Positions 22,055 through 34,099 of a stretch of DNA of 64,000 bases are shown one piece after another. The stretch's first letter is position 1; every line of letters starts with the position of its first letter. The DNA comes from Ipomoea triloba (Eukaryota; Streptophyta; Magnoliopsida; Solanales; Convolvulaceae): contig NC_044917.1 of assembly GCF_003576645.1 (NCBI RefSeq), positions 11,301,896-11,365,895 of the forward strand, read 5' to 3'. A program made the position numbers and the translations under genes. The notes beneath the pieces were generated by a model that was not told where the DNA came from, made no database searches, and was given only the letters and a program-made list of their open reading frames with translations.

Positions 22055-22700
22055 GGTTATGGTTGCACTCTTTTTCCCTTAACTAAGTTTTTCCCATTGG
22101 GTTTTCTTAGCGTAAGGTTTTTAATGAGGCAACCGGTGCAACACATAATTTAACATATATCATGTACTCTTTTCCTCATTAGGTTTTTCCCACTGGGTTT
22201 TTCTAATGAGGTTTTTAACGAGGCATGAGTATAGTCTAGTAATCCTGAAGATTATACACTGAAAGTTTATGACTGGTTATCCCGAAGATTAGACCCTGAA
22301 GGTCATGAATGATTTATGGTTGTACTCTTTTTCCTTAGCTAAGTTTTTTCCCACTGGGTTTTCTTAGCCTAAGGTTTTTAATGAGGCAACCTTATATAAC
22401 ATATGTTTTTGAAATACATCATGTACTCTTTTTCCCTTGACTAGGTTTTTTCCTATAGGGTTTTTCCTAGCAATGTTTTTAATGAGGCATGTGTATGATA
22501 AGATGATGGCCAATGAAAATGCTGTTAATCAATATGGCATCATCTCAAAAATCTTTAGAAACAAGGAGGAGCATACGAACTTGATCTTCAATGATGACTT
22601 GATCAGGGGGAGCACATATTGTACTCTTTTTCCCTTATCCAAAATTTTTCCCCAATGGGTTTTTCTTTGGTAAGGTTTTTAACGAGGCAATATAGTGTTC
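22055..22700 (+). repeat. Array of five Copia 3' stem-loop repeats
   Basis: Five related units of about 65 bp start near 22,065, 22,165, 22,322, 22,420 and 22,622. Each reads roughly CTCTTTTTCCCTTAACTAAG, then TTTTTCCCACTGGGTTTT, then CTTAGC, and ends GGTTTTTAATGAGGCA. Each can fold into a stem-loop (CTAAG with CTTAG, CCCA with TGGG). Such arrays are common between pol and the 3' LTR of plant Copia elements. Confidence 0.8.
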
Positions 22701-22715
22701 ATCTTTTGGACATCC

Positions 22716-22724
22716 AAGGGGGAG
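22716..22724 (+). other. Polypurine tract
   Basis: The purine run AAGGGGGAG directly abuts the TG of the 3' LTR. This is the expected primer for plus-strand DNA synthesis. Confidence 0.85.
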
Positions 22725-23181
22725 TGTTATGAAACAAAAGGAAAATAGTGGATGTCCAAGTTGTGGTTCGAACCTTGGAACATTCACTTAAAAACTAAAA
22801 TCTAATCCACTTAGCTATCACGGCTGTTGGTGGTAGATTGCAGAACATTTAATAACTAAATGTTGTCTGGAAAGCTAGTTCAGGATGGAGTAAAAAGCTA
22901 TGGGTTAGGGGAATTGAACCCGTGACTTTAGGCTGGCAGCTAAGCTTTTAGGCGTTTGACAAATCCATCCAGACTAGGACAATTATGTGCAATTACTGTA
23001 GATATATATATTTGTTTACTCCACTCCTGATAGTATAAATACCCCCTCCACTCTTTGAAAAGATTATCTCAGAAACATCAATGAAAGTGCTTCTTCCTTC
23101 TTCTAGTTTCGGTGTTTTCCATTTCAGTTTCTTCATTTCATATTATCACTATCATAGTTATTATTAATATTATTTACAACA
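22725..23181 (+). repeat. 3' LTR
   Basis: This 457 bp LTR reads as identical to the 5' LTR at 17,341-17,797. It is followed directly by the second copy of the TTAAT target duplication at 23,182-23,186. Confidence 0.9.
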
Positions 23182-23186
23182 TTAAT

Positions 23187-24238
23187 CGTATAATTTAATT
23201 TTTATGGTATTCAATTAAATGTTAGTTAATAAATTTATATATTCAAAAGTTAAATTACACACATAAAATAAATTTCAAAATTATTTTTTAAAAATAAACA
23301 ATTAAAAAATTTAATTAGCAATAAAAATAATGGTTAAAATGGTATAACAAACAATTAGAGATGGTCTATTCTATATGAATTTATATGGGTTTTTAAAAAA
23401 CTTTTAAAAGCTTTAAATGTCTATAATTATCGCATATTAAAAATCACAAACTTATGTAAACAGATAAATCCCAATGTTTCATAACTTAACATCCTTTAAC
23501 TGTTAAGTAGGAAAGCATCACCATAGTGATTTTTATAAGTTTTTTGCATAATTTTATGTTTAGGTGGAGGAGAGAGTTGAGAAAAAATTTACATTCTTAC
23601 AAATATAAATTTTTTGTGTGACCCATTGCAAATAAAAGGATGAAGAAAAATCGATGCAAGTGCGTTTTCAGTGCATATAGATTACTTATTATTATTGTCC
23701 ACACAGGTTTAACTCACTGGTTCAGTAGACAGTATTTGGAAGAAGAGACCAATGTTTAAACCTCGACAGCAACAGTGTAGAAATTATGTCTAAAGTAACA
23801 AATCCTTGTGAGTACCGACAATCATTACTTAGATAAGAACATTTATTTTGATGCTTTCACTATAGTCTATAGGTCATCAAGTTAACATTAAAGTGGTCTT
23901 TTTATCATGCCGAATGAATATTCATTCTACAACAAAATTAGTGTAAAGAGAGCATTAATGGCTAGTCAAAATGTGTTGATTCAAAGACACTCCACTTTGT
24001 ATTTTTCTCATTATACATCTTTAATACTTTATGACCAAAATTCATAATTAAGACACAGAACTCATTATATCTCCTATACTTTAAAGACAGCGATGTCAAT
24101 TTTTTCACAAAATAATATCGTAGATGTTAGAATACTATTTCAACTTTGGGTAACTCATAATTGAGTTGGGGTGTTTCTAATGAAAGGCGTGTAGGCCAAG
24201 TGTTGTGTTCCAAAAGATGATTAGAGAAAGTCTCAATC
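23187..24238. other. AT-rich intergenic DNA
   Basis: No gene is seen. A tRNA-like stretch (GGTTCAGTAGACAG near 23,720, GTTTAAACCTCGAC near 23,755) may be an old SINE relic, but it has no clear ends. Confidence 0.3.
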
Positions 24239-24494
24239 ATTATTGCATGGACCATGGTCCACACAGCTGTGTGGCCCATAAATAAAAAGTACATTTTTAA
24301 TATACTAAAAATATATTATTTTTCTACATAAAGTATATTATTTTAGAGTACATTATTTAAGTACTGAAAGTACATTTATATATATTATCAAATAATGTAC
24401 CTTCAGTACAAAAATAATGTACCTTCAATATAATAAAAATGTACTTTTTATTTTTGATTCACACATTTGTGTGGACCATGGTCCATGCAATAAT
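24239..24494. mobile_element. MITE with long TIRs (ATTATTGCATGGACCATGG)
   Basis: A 256 bp palindromic element. The left end begins ATTATTGCATGGACCATGG and continues TCCACACA; the right end is its reverse complement for at least 26 bp. Internal AT-rich repeats include AAAATGTACTTTTTAT and AAATAATGTACCTTCA. Its ends resemble the GTGGACCxCGGTCCAC motifs of the foldback element at 45,786. No coding content is present. Confidence 0.75.
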
Positions 24495-24900
24495 TTGCGC
24501 TTTGGGTTATCCTTTCCAGGCTTGTGTTTGTTGAGCATATAATATATAAACATAAATGTACAATTTAATTTGAAATGCAGCACATGGCTCAATTTGATAT
24601 CAAAGTCAATCTCATATTAAAGGTTATGGGTTCGAAATTGATCCTCACACTGTTGAGGGGCATAGGCTTTAAATTGAAATGGAGCACATGCTTAACTGTG
24701 CTGACCCTCAAGCTAATAGTTATAACAAGCCATGGAGGTCCCTACCTAAAATTATTATTCACAAACAGAAGCTAAAGCAGAGCTTAAATAATGATGAAGC
24801 AAGTTACAATCATATGAGGTGGTGGTGTCCATTTTCTCTATGAATCTATGCAAGTACCAGATTTATAAGCCATCTAGAAAGCCAACAAGCAGGGAAGACA

Positions 24901-27514
24901 TCATATGACATTTGCTTCTTTCAGACCACAGAGCATGGCAAAGGCTGCAGAGTTCTCTGCATCTTTAATTCGCAGCTTTTCCTCTCCACTCGCGTAGAGC
25001 ACCCGAGACCTCTCCTTACCTACTGTGAAAACCACACCATCATCACCGCTTTCTACTTGAACTGAGCACACAAACTTTCTGTCATGGGATGGGCCGAGCT
25101 TCTTCTCAACTCTGCAAACATTATTAGCTAAAGTTCAGCGAAGAAACAACAGTAGTTTGTCACTAGACCAAAAGGTGTTAGATGTCTTTTATCAATAGAA
25201 AGTGCAACATTACAAACACTCTTTAGGTACTACCTAATTTCTAACACAATAAGCAGCATATATGTGATTGTGTTGCTACAAAGAGCATAACCGATAGCAA
25301 ACTAGTCCAAAATTCTCAGGAAACATCAAACATCTACACATGCTTATTTTAATTCTCTCTGCTATCTTGGATGTTCTTACTACAGCAAGTGCAGAGTTTG
25401 GTCCTTAATTGTAGGATTCAGAAATGATGCAAAGATAATAAAAATGGTGGAATCTAGGCATATCAAAGTCTTGCCACGCTATAGAGGGAAAATTAGTGTC
25501 TGATTCCCTAGCTCGTGTTGTAGTGCAGAACGCCATGGAATAAGAAATTTATAAAGCCGAATAAATGAGAAGTAGAACTACTCAGAAAAAGAAGTTTGTA
25601 CCTATAAGTTGGCTTGGGCCATTTCCTTTTTCCACAAAGTTCATACAGCTTCTGCTTTGCTCCATCGTTTCCCTTTGTCGCATCAAACTCAATGCTGTAT
25701 TTGTTACTGACTTTATAAGCCATCTTCTCCAGTGCAGCCTTTGCTGCATGAAGCCTTGCATTTTCCTTTTGTTCTGAAGAAGATGAGACTAGGAATTCTC
25801 CATCAATATATACGCTTGCAATGTTTTTGTCTCCATTCCTCCAATGCTTTATATCTACCACTTTTCCAACTTTTTGGCAAAGTTCATACAGCATCGTCAC
25901 AGGCTGGGGTTGGTGTTGTAGCATCTCGAGGGTGATAATGGGATCCATTAGGCCTCTAAAGATCTAGCGCCAAAACGAAAAAGAAAATCATAAGCAATGT
26001 ACATAAATATACACCAACGATTTGCATTTGCACAGCGATTTTTAAGTCAAGAAGCAAGATAAATAAAATCAACCAAGCTTCATCCAGAACAAATAGGAGG
26101 AAAAAATCTCGAGCCATTCAATATTTTTTTTCCTATATAAATCAGAATCTTATTAGAACTTCAAACAAACTCTCCACAAAAACCCTCAATTTCTTTTCTA
26201 GAAATATAAACGAGTAGAATTCGGTGCAAGTGTGAATCATTCAACCTAATTGTCTTATTCAAGCAAAGCGGAATTGAAGTGCCTGCCAAAAATGAACGTA
26301 TTACCTCAATAAGTACCTAGCCTATTCTCGTGTAACATTTGATTCTTTTTCTTTCTAAAGAAGTTCAACAAACATCAGCCCCACATGAAACAACACAAAT
26401 GTGTAAGTTGGCACATTAGTTGTGAAGCATTAGAACTTTCCGAATTTGTGTTAGCCAGGCCATATGGAGCACAGAAAAGCATATAGCCAAAACATAGAAT
26501 ATGCTTCTTGACTGTTAAAACTTGGGACCCCTACTTCAATCATGAAATTGAAAAGAATTGATAACTGCAAAACTTTACTCATATACATGATATCAGTGAA
26601 GTCCATAAATCAAAATATCAGGAACAACTCGGATGGAGTAATCCCAACCAAGATGATTAAGGATAAGTAATTCCAGCCAAGATGATTAAGGATAAATAAT
26701 CCCAGCCAAGATGATTAAAGATACAAACTTATAACAAATAGTCACAAGTTCAAATCTCAATCCTCTTGAGATTTGAGCCTTCGGCTATGGAACCTAAACT
26801 GGTTTATGTCAGGTAAAAAGCTGGATTTATCCTGTACACACCTAAACACCAATTAGATGAAATTGTAGAAGAAAGAAAGAGGCTCACCATCCATAGCTCC
26901 TTCAAATCGAAGCCACAATCCACATATACAGCGGCGGCAATGGACTCCACGATATCTGCAAGGACTTTGGGCGCTTTCATAACGCCGCCATAGAACTCAG
27001 TTTCTTGCTCTTCCTGAACCGCAAGCACAAACTCCTTCACCTATACAATCCAATTTCAATAAAATCAAATCAATTTTCCGAGTCAAAATCAACGAAGACG
27101 ATCATAGAAGAATGCGAATGATGCGCGTACCCTATCATCAAGAGCGGTGGCGTTGTGGCGCACATATCTATAAAGGCTGTGGCGGACGGCGACGCGCGCG
27201 AGCTTCTCGGTGCTGATGTTGGCGGCGCGGAGGAGGGAGAGTTGACCGGGGTCAAGCTCCGGATAAGCTAAGAACACGAAATTGGTGATTGCTAAGCCGA
27301 GAGCCATGTCGCCGAGGAACTCGAGCCGCTGGTAAGAAGCCGATTCGGTGTAGGAAGAGTGAGTCAGAGCCTCTTCTAGAAGCTTCCTTTTCTTGAATTG
27401 ATACTGCAGCAGCTCCTCCACCGCCGTCACAGACGCTTCCATGCTCGACATCTCCTCCTCCTCGTTCTCCGACTCCGGCAGCGCGTACGCGCACGTCAAC
27501 CTAAAGGGCGTCAT
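24901..27514 (-). CDS. RTL2: RNase III-like endonuclease with two dsRNA-binding domains (RTL2-like)
   Basis: Exons on the minus strand are 27514-27131, 27040-26888, 25963-25602 and 25111-24901, all GT-AG and in frame, giving 369 residues. The RNase III domain covers about residues 30-180: ALTHSSYT, the signature YQRLEFLGDMALG with E65 and D69, and DIVESIAAAVYVD with D157 and E160. All four metal-binding catalytic acids are present with the spacing seen in bacterial RNase III. Two dsRBDs follow, about 200-262 (ending ENARLHAAKAALEKM) and about 285-366 (ending RIKDAENSAAFAMLCGLKEA). This layout matches plant RTL2, which cuts long dsRNA, matures pre-rRNA 3' ends and affects siRNA production. The first ATG is used here; Met22 is a plausible alternative. 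Confidence 0.93.
26625..26732. repeat. Three tandem copies of a roughly 33 bp unit in RTL2 intron 2
   Basis: The unit CCAGCCAAGATGATTAAGG plus ATAAGTAATT occurs three times with few changes, within the 924 bp intron between RNase III and dsRBD exons. It is followed by a tRNA-like CACAAGTTCAAATCTCAATC, possibly a SINE relic. Confidence 0.75.
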
Positions 27515-28370
27515 GCTTCCACTTCAGTACACAGTTGTGTGCAATGATATATAATACGGTGTATACATATATGTATATATATAAAGGGAGAGAGAGAGAG
27601 AATATAGTGGTGGGGGAGACAGAGACTTCATAGTCATAGAAGCCATCAAACTGACGTGGAAAGTATAAAAAGATGATAGCGCGTGAAGGGTACGAAGATG
27701 ACAAACCTTTTCTTCAGTTTCGATTTCCGTAGGCGAAGACTTCTTACTTCTTAGGATTTAGGAAGCTATTCAAACAATTTATAAAGGAGTGTGTGTGTGT
27801 ATATATATACTCCGTATAAGGTGTATATATAGAAAATTGACAAATATTTTTGGACATTCTCAGCTATGTAAGGAAAGCAAATTTTTAAGTTAGAAAAAAA
27901 TATACTAATTGATCAAAAAAGAAAATCATAAATATATTTTAAAATCGTTTTTATTATTGAAAATCGATAATAATAATAATATCTACAGTACGCTTAAATA
28001 AAAAAAAAGCAAAGATATTTCATTGTAAAATAAAGGTATCAAAAAAGAAAAAGAAATAAAATGAAAATAGGTATAATACAATAATTCTTGTAAGCAAGGG
28101 TTGGGTTGGAAAAAATTTTGAATAAGTGCAAAGTTCAACGAATCAAAAACTCTAAAACAAAATATTAAACAATAATAAAAGGAATCAAATATAATCACAC
28201 TTGACTATCTAGTAAATTAAGGTTTAAATTTGAGTGTTTGAGGTTCAAACCTGAGGAGCTACCAACTGCAAAGAGAACAGAGTGGACTAATGAACAACGG
28301 CCAACACTAGGGAAGCTATTCACCAATTCAAGATGAAAATCGCTACTAGAGAGAGAGCGCGCGACAAAAT
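27515..28370. other. Upstream region of the RTL2-like gene
   Basis: This region should contain the minus-strand promoter and 5' UTR. A (GA)n/(TATA)n tract lies at about 27,560-27,600. No exon is supported. A tRNA-like GAGGTTCAAACCTGAGGAG near 28,230 could be a SINE relic. Confidence 0.3.
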
Positions 28371-28372
28371 GA

Positions 28373-28700
28373 CAATGTATTTTGTTGGCAGTGGAAGCTG
28401 CATCATTCTAGAATTGTATTTTGTTGGCAGTGGGAACTATTATCCTATAATCTATATAGACCCAAAACTACATTGTTTTTGAGCTTTATTTTGTTGGCAG
28501 TGGTGGCCACTACCTTGTACAACTCCAAAATGGCATCGTTTTATGGCTTCTTTTTGTTAGTAGTGGAAGTCACATCATTTTGAAGTTGTATTTTGTTGGC
28601 AATGCGGGTTGGTGCCCTATATAGCTCCAAAATGACATCGTTTTGGGATTATATTTTGTTGATCTACGTCATTTTGGAGTTGTATTTAATAGGTTGTGGG
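28373..28700. repeat. Six-unit degenerate tandem repeat
   Basis: The core TGTATTTTGTTGGCAGTGG recurs near 28,376, 28,415, 28,481, 28,547, 28,586 and 28,650. It alternates with a second motif, CTCCAAAATGACATCGTTTT. Spacing alternates between about 40 and 66 bp. No long open frame passes through it. Confidence 0.7.
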
Positions 28701-29689
28701 TGTAACTGCCTCCATGCATGCTGCATTTGCCCCTACTTATATGTAAGATTTATACACACACATTGTAGAATATCATCATTAAAAGGTAAGCGTATGTGAA
28801 AGATTTTTATAGTATACAATTTTATTTAACTTAACATTTATATTTAAAAAATAGCTAATTATCGAAATGGTTCGATCCCTTGACTATAGAAAATTACCAA
28901 TTTAGTTCTCGACTATTTTTTTGTCTAATCAATTCATATTTTGAAAATGTTAACTAATTTGATGTTCCATTTGTTTAGCCGTCAGACATTTGTTTAATTG
29001 GTGGAATTTCACGTTGTTTCCCGGGCTACCCACATTTCCTGATTAGAGAGAAAGGGTTGGCTCGAGACGTAATCAAAGAAAGGGCTCAAGATTCCCAATA
29101 GTTGTACCCTAATTAAAGAAAGGGCTCACCAGCAAGATGCAATGTTTGAGTGGTTTGAGATCCACGCCTGCAAGTGGAAGTCGCACATACCTAGTTAAGT
29201 CAATTTGTAATCTGTATGTATTAATTTGTAATAAAAGATGCACTGTATGCGTGATAATGTTCAGATTTTTGGGTAATAGGTAGGATATTTTCAAACTTTT
29301 TGTTGTAATGGCTGTCTTTTGACTGGGATGCATCGATTTGTAAGTTCGTGCTATATGTGTGGTTGTAATGAGGTGTTTTCATTGTATTGTATTTACATAT
29401 ATAACATGCGTGTGCATTGTCATGGTTTGAATATTATTCGTAATGTGGACCATTGTGCCATTAAATTGAAGTAGCTTTAAGCACACGGGGACCACCATTT
29501 ACTGAAAATGCAAGTTGTATCACTTGTATGCAACTAGGGGTTAATTCGTCTCTTTTTTTTTATTATTAACTTATTAAAGTTCATCTAATATACTTTTTAA
29601 ATGAGGTTGTCAAAATAATAGTATTTTCAATCTTAATTAAGGCATTAGATCTAGGTGATGTGCTTGCGAATAATATCTTTGAAAGCTTC
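28701..29689. other. Intergenic DNA without recognised genes
   Basis: The stretch is AT-rich with short partial repeats (GAAAGGGCTC twice near 29,050-29,125). No conserved protein or RNA gene is recognised. Confidence 0.3.
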
Positions 29690-30190
29690 AATGTTATGAT
29701 TTTGGATGCAAGAGACAATCCATCAATACGTTGCCTTGAGATTGTGAAAAATATGTAATGTTCAAGTTATTTCTTTTCTTGACCCTAAACAACAAACCTT
29801 CAAGTTGCTCCATATAGATCTTTTCATCTAACTCGCCATTTACAAAAGCAAATTTCACATCCATTTGATGAACTTCCAAGTTTCACAATGCTACAATAGC
29901 AAGTATCGTCCTAATGAAATTTATTCTCGTCACAGGAGAATAAGTATCGCGTAATTATAGCACTACATGTCTTGCCTTGTACTTCTAACTGGAACCACCC
30001 GGTTTCATCTTCTGTCTAAATACTCACTTAGATCATAAGGGTTTATTATACGAAAGAATATCAACTAGTTCCCAAGTATGATTCTATAGAATAAGATTTA
30101 CTTCGCTTTTAATAGCTTCTTTCCACATTGGTCCTTTAGTAGGAGACACGACTTCTACATACGTTTGTGACTCATTTTCTAACAAACAAG
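29690..30190 (-). mobile_element. Degenerate Copia reverse transcriptase fragment
   Basis: Minus-strand translation gives, in order, NHTWELVD, KYKARHVV, SPVTRINFIRTILAIVALWN, then LEVHQMDVKFAFVNGELDE and KIYMEQLEG. This is the typical N-terminal half of Copia RT. Stops interrupt it. It ends near the assembly gap, so the rest of the element may lie in the missing sequence. Sequence at 31,080-31,500 on the far side is not recognisable enough to assign. Confidence 0.8.
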
Positions 30191-30341
30191 TTAGAAAAAT
30201 CTACTTTTTTTTTCTAATAAACATGTTAGAGTATTATAATCATATTCAAACAAGTAAGCTAGAAATTGTGGACCAAATGACTTTTCAATTCTAGCTTGCT
30301 TACTACATGTGTTTAGACTCGGACTCGGGTTCATTTTTAGC

Positions 30342-30856
30342 CCCCCCCCCCCCCCCCCCCCCCCCCNNNNNNNNNNNNNNNNNNNNNNNNNNNNNNNNNN
30401 NNNNNNNNNNNNNNNNNNNNNNNNNNNNNNNNNNNNNNNNNNNNNNNNNNNNNNNNNNNNNNNNNNNNNNNNNNNNNNNNNNNNNNNNNNNNNNNNNNNN
30501 NNNNNNNNNNNNNNNNNNNNNNNNNNNNNNNNNNNNNNNNNNNNNNNNNNNNNNNNNNNNNNNNNNNNNNNNNNNNNNNNNNNNNNNNNNNNNNNNNNNN
30601 NNNNNNNNNNNNNNNNNNNNNNNNNNNNNNNNNNNNNNNNNNNNNNNNNNNNNNNNNNNNNNNNNNNNNNNNNNNNNNNNNNNNNNNNNNNNNNNNNNNN
30701 NNNNNNNNNNNNNNNNNNNNNNNNNNNNNNNNNNNNNNNNNNNNNNNNNNNNNNNNNNNNNNNNNNNNNNNNNNNNNNNNNNNNNNNNNNNNNNNNNNNN
30801 NNNNNNNNNNNNNNNNNNNNNNNNNNNNNNNNNNNTGTTTTCCCCCCCCCCCCCCC
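30342..30856. other. Assembly gap flanked by poly-C tracts
   Basis: About 25 C residues lead into a run of N (30,367-30,835), and about 15 more C follow it, after TGTTTT. Long homopolymer C is unusual for this genome and probably caused the gap. Real length and content are unknown, and frames crossing the N run are meaningless. Confidence 0.95.
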
Positions 30857-33050
30857 AACCAACTCTCATTATCCATAGTTTTGTCGGATATTCATTTTGA
30901 GTTACTAGGTTCATCAATGGACCTACATGAAAATACATATTCAAGAAACGATACATTTTTCGATTCAATTATCATATTTTTATGTACGTTCAAAATATGG
31001 GACTCATGTACTAATCACCGAAAAACACTAATAGTATACTATCGTAATACCTATTTTTATTTTCTTAGGTGTTGACAATAACACTTTGGCAAGACACCCC
31101 CACACATTCAAGTATTGATAAGAATGTCTCCTACCTTTCCATAACTTGTAAGGAGTTTATTTAAAATGTACTTTATTTCACAGATTGCACATCTATATCT
31201 GGTTCATTCACATTAGAAACGTTCTCAGTCAAGAACCTTGACAAGCTGAGAGTAGTGAAGTAGAACAACATCTTTTATTGTCATCTCTTGAAGTTTGCTT
31301 ATCCGTTGAACTTCTCCAATTTTTCAACTGAGCCGCTTGATACCAACATTGGTACTTGCATCGTAGGGATATACATTGGATGCCACCATCAATTTGCGAA
31401 ATGTTGTTCACTAGGGTACCTAAACGCAACTTCATTGGAAACATTGTTCCCTTCGTTGTCATTCACCCTGTTAAGTCCATTGTTATTCCCATTGTTTATC
31501 AACTAGCAATACGAGAGAAGACATTTTGATAGATCAGTTTTAAACTTTTAGGAAAATTTTATCAAGTGTAAGCAAACGAGACGATTTATTCATGGAATCA
31601 AACCCAAGTCATGTGTCTCACATATTTTTCTTAAAATTGATTTGTTGTCCTCCCAAATGTGTTAGGAGCTTTGTAGCTTAAGTCTCCAAAGATAAAATAG
31701 GTTTCAACATATAATTGAGCACTCAAGCTATATTGTTCTAGGCAAACGTGAAAAAAGGAAATACACTAAAACTTTTGGAGAGGTTGGAAGAGTTAAAATT
31801 TAGAATTAATTAACTAATTCTGTAACGGATCAGAATGAACTCAACACTTCTTAATACGTTAGAGGTACATCACGAGTTTGAAAACAACACAAGTATTGAT
31901 ATTAGACAATAGAAGTTTTGTAAACGGTAAACCTCTTATGTCCCTTCGAAATTTTAACTTAAAATTAAAAACTCAGTTATGTGTCATTGCTTTTGCCCTT
32001 TCAGTTGTGTCCATATGTTTCAAAGAATCATAGCTTCCCCCTAATAGTAGGCTATTGAAGTATTGATCATTCATTCCTTCCACTTTACTTTTCTTAACAA
32101 ATAATGTATGCCTTCTAATTTTCCTTTTATGTTTCTCTTGTTATTAACTCTGTTTTTAATCAAAATAATTATTGGTGAATGGTGGGCTACAAGGATTTTG
32201 AGATAATGAGAATAAGAGCACACATGTGTAATAAGAAATCATAAATGAGATGCACTTTTCAATGTCAAAATCATAAAACACAGTCACAAACTTCATACCT
32301 TCTATTAAATTTGTAAGATTTATTCATAATTGATTACTTGTTTAATTATAATTATGAAATGTGAATCACTTTGTGAGGTTTATTCATAATTGATTGACAG
32401 TCAAATTGCGAATTATGAGGTTTATTAGTTTATGATTAATATAAAATTTTGAAATTTATAATGAAGGTTAATTAATTTGTACGTAGTAATTGATATTAAA
32501 ATTTCATATTTCTACTTAGTTGAGAACGTAAAGAAATACTATCTCGTAATTTGTTATGGACATTATATTTTGATATTTTGTATTAAAATTATTTTATTTA
32601 ATTAATAGTGTTTCATATTTTATGGGCCATTTTGAGCTAAGCCTAGGCAAGGATTGTATTATGATTGTTGTAATGTTACATGTACATGAGGGCTTGTAGG
32701 AAGTTAGTAATGGATGACGTAATTGATAAAGGAGAAGCTCGGATGGAGAGTGAAGAAAGGGAGTTTGGAGCTAAAGTTGAGCTTAGAGCTACCTTTTTCC
32801 TAGGGCTTGTATCCCTTTAATAATATTTGTACAATTAAGTAGTCACTTTGAACAAATCAACTTAGATGGTTGAGTTGTTTCCTCAGTTGCTAGGTTTGAG
32901 ACTCAAACTCTGTCACTAACTCCTTTTTGTTTTTAAAAAAAAAAAAAAAAAAAAAAAGAAAGACTCCTTTTTGTTTTGTTTGTTTTTTTTCTTAGTGGAG
33001 TGGCAGCAGAGTTAACTTAGTAAATAACATGGGTTGGAAGGCAATTTATA
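30857..33050. other. Intergenic DNA, probable retroelement relics
   Basis: No gene is recognised. Segments near 31,200-31,500 may be an old polyprotein relic. At 32,855-32,920 a tRNA-like head (AGATGGTTGAGTTG, then TAGGTTTGAGACTCAAAC) followed by poly-A at 32,936-32,957 looks like a SINE copy. Confidence 0.35.
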
Positions 33051-33385
33051 CCATGGATCAGACTCTACATAGCATTATGAAGTTCGAATCAAAATAACGA
33101 GTACAGAATTCATACTCGTAAAGTACAGAATTTCATAGCACACGCATGTTATATATTTACTTCTTTTTTAAATCTGATTTAGGTGCATAATTTGTGTTCA
33201 TAAGTACAGAATTTCACAAGACAGAAATTCATAACATAAAACACAGCTACTAATTTGTTTAAAATATAGAGTTTATACTCTTAAGGTACAGAATTTCATA
33301 ACAAAAAAAACACAAATATTCACAACATAAGACATATATACATGCACTAAGGTTCACAGTACACTGTGAACCCTGGTGCATGACA
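33051..33385. repeat. AT-rich MITE-like repeat
   Basis: Four or more scattered copies of TACAGAATTTCATAACA are followed by the palindrome GTTCACAGTACACTGTGAAC at about 33,353-33,372. The style matches the GTGCACAATGCATTGTGCAC end of the 12,518-12,868 element. Exact boundaries were not resolved. Confidence 0.4.
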
Positions 33386-34099
33386 GAAGGACTGTGGTTG
33401 GAGTGTTGGACCATGCCAAGCCCTTTATTATTGCCTTATTGGGTCCCTGGTAGTATTTTTCCATCATCAATTGCACTATTTTTCTTAAATGCATATAAAA
33501 ATCAAACTAGTTGGGTAATTATAACTTATAAGCACAAATTATATAGTAGACTAGGATTCAATTTGCATGGTGAATCATGATCTGAAATGATATTTTATAT
33601 TAAATTGTTTATGGCATCAACCGGTGCATCATATTTAATAATATTTATTATGTACTATGCTTATAATATTTGCTCTATATGTTTGTAGACCTGAATCTTA
33701 ATATACATAAACAAATATAAACCATAGTAAACAATATATCTATTTCTATTCACTATGTAATAAGTTCATAATATTTCTTTTATACATTCATAAAAATAAA
33801 AGTTAATGTATATAAACATTACATTAATATAATGACTTTATATAATTTATTTTTTTAAAAAAATATTTTAAAAATCAATATGAATCTCATTTAACAAAGT
33901 TCAATTAGAAATTTTTAATAATATTTTTTTACTCATTAATTTTATTTGTAAAAAAAAATTAATGAGCAATATGAATCACTTGAATGCATGTTGCTACATT
34001 CATTCTAGTCTATGATATAACTATTGAATTATAAGCATAAATTACTAATGAAATGAGATAAAGTTTGACCCTCAGCAACAGTAGCCTATTGGCATTCTT

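Larger units (their letters stand above)
17341..23181 (+). mobile_element. Recently inserted Copia-type LTR retrotransposon carrying an antisense RWP-RK gene
   Basis: This 5.84 kb unit has two 457 bp LTRs that read as identical by eye, start TGTTATG and end TTTACAACA, and are flanked by the 5 bp target duplication TTAAT. A purine tract AAGGGGGAG precedes the 3' LTR. Pol is only a wrecked Copia remnant near 20,750-21,900 with many stops; gag, protease and integrase are not recognisable. The space where they would lie holds a minus-strand RWP-RK gene (19,132-20,098). The element therefore cannot encode its own enzymes, and the near-zero LTR divergence implies recent movement in trans. Confidence 0.9.

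Noticed and set aside
30191..30968. Several long open frames of 180-220 residues
   Set aside because: They consist almost wholly of unknown residues across the N gap, with poly-Gly or poly-Pro from the C runs.
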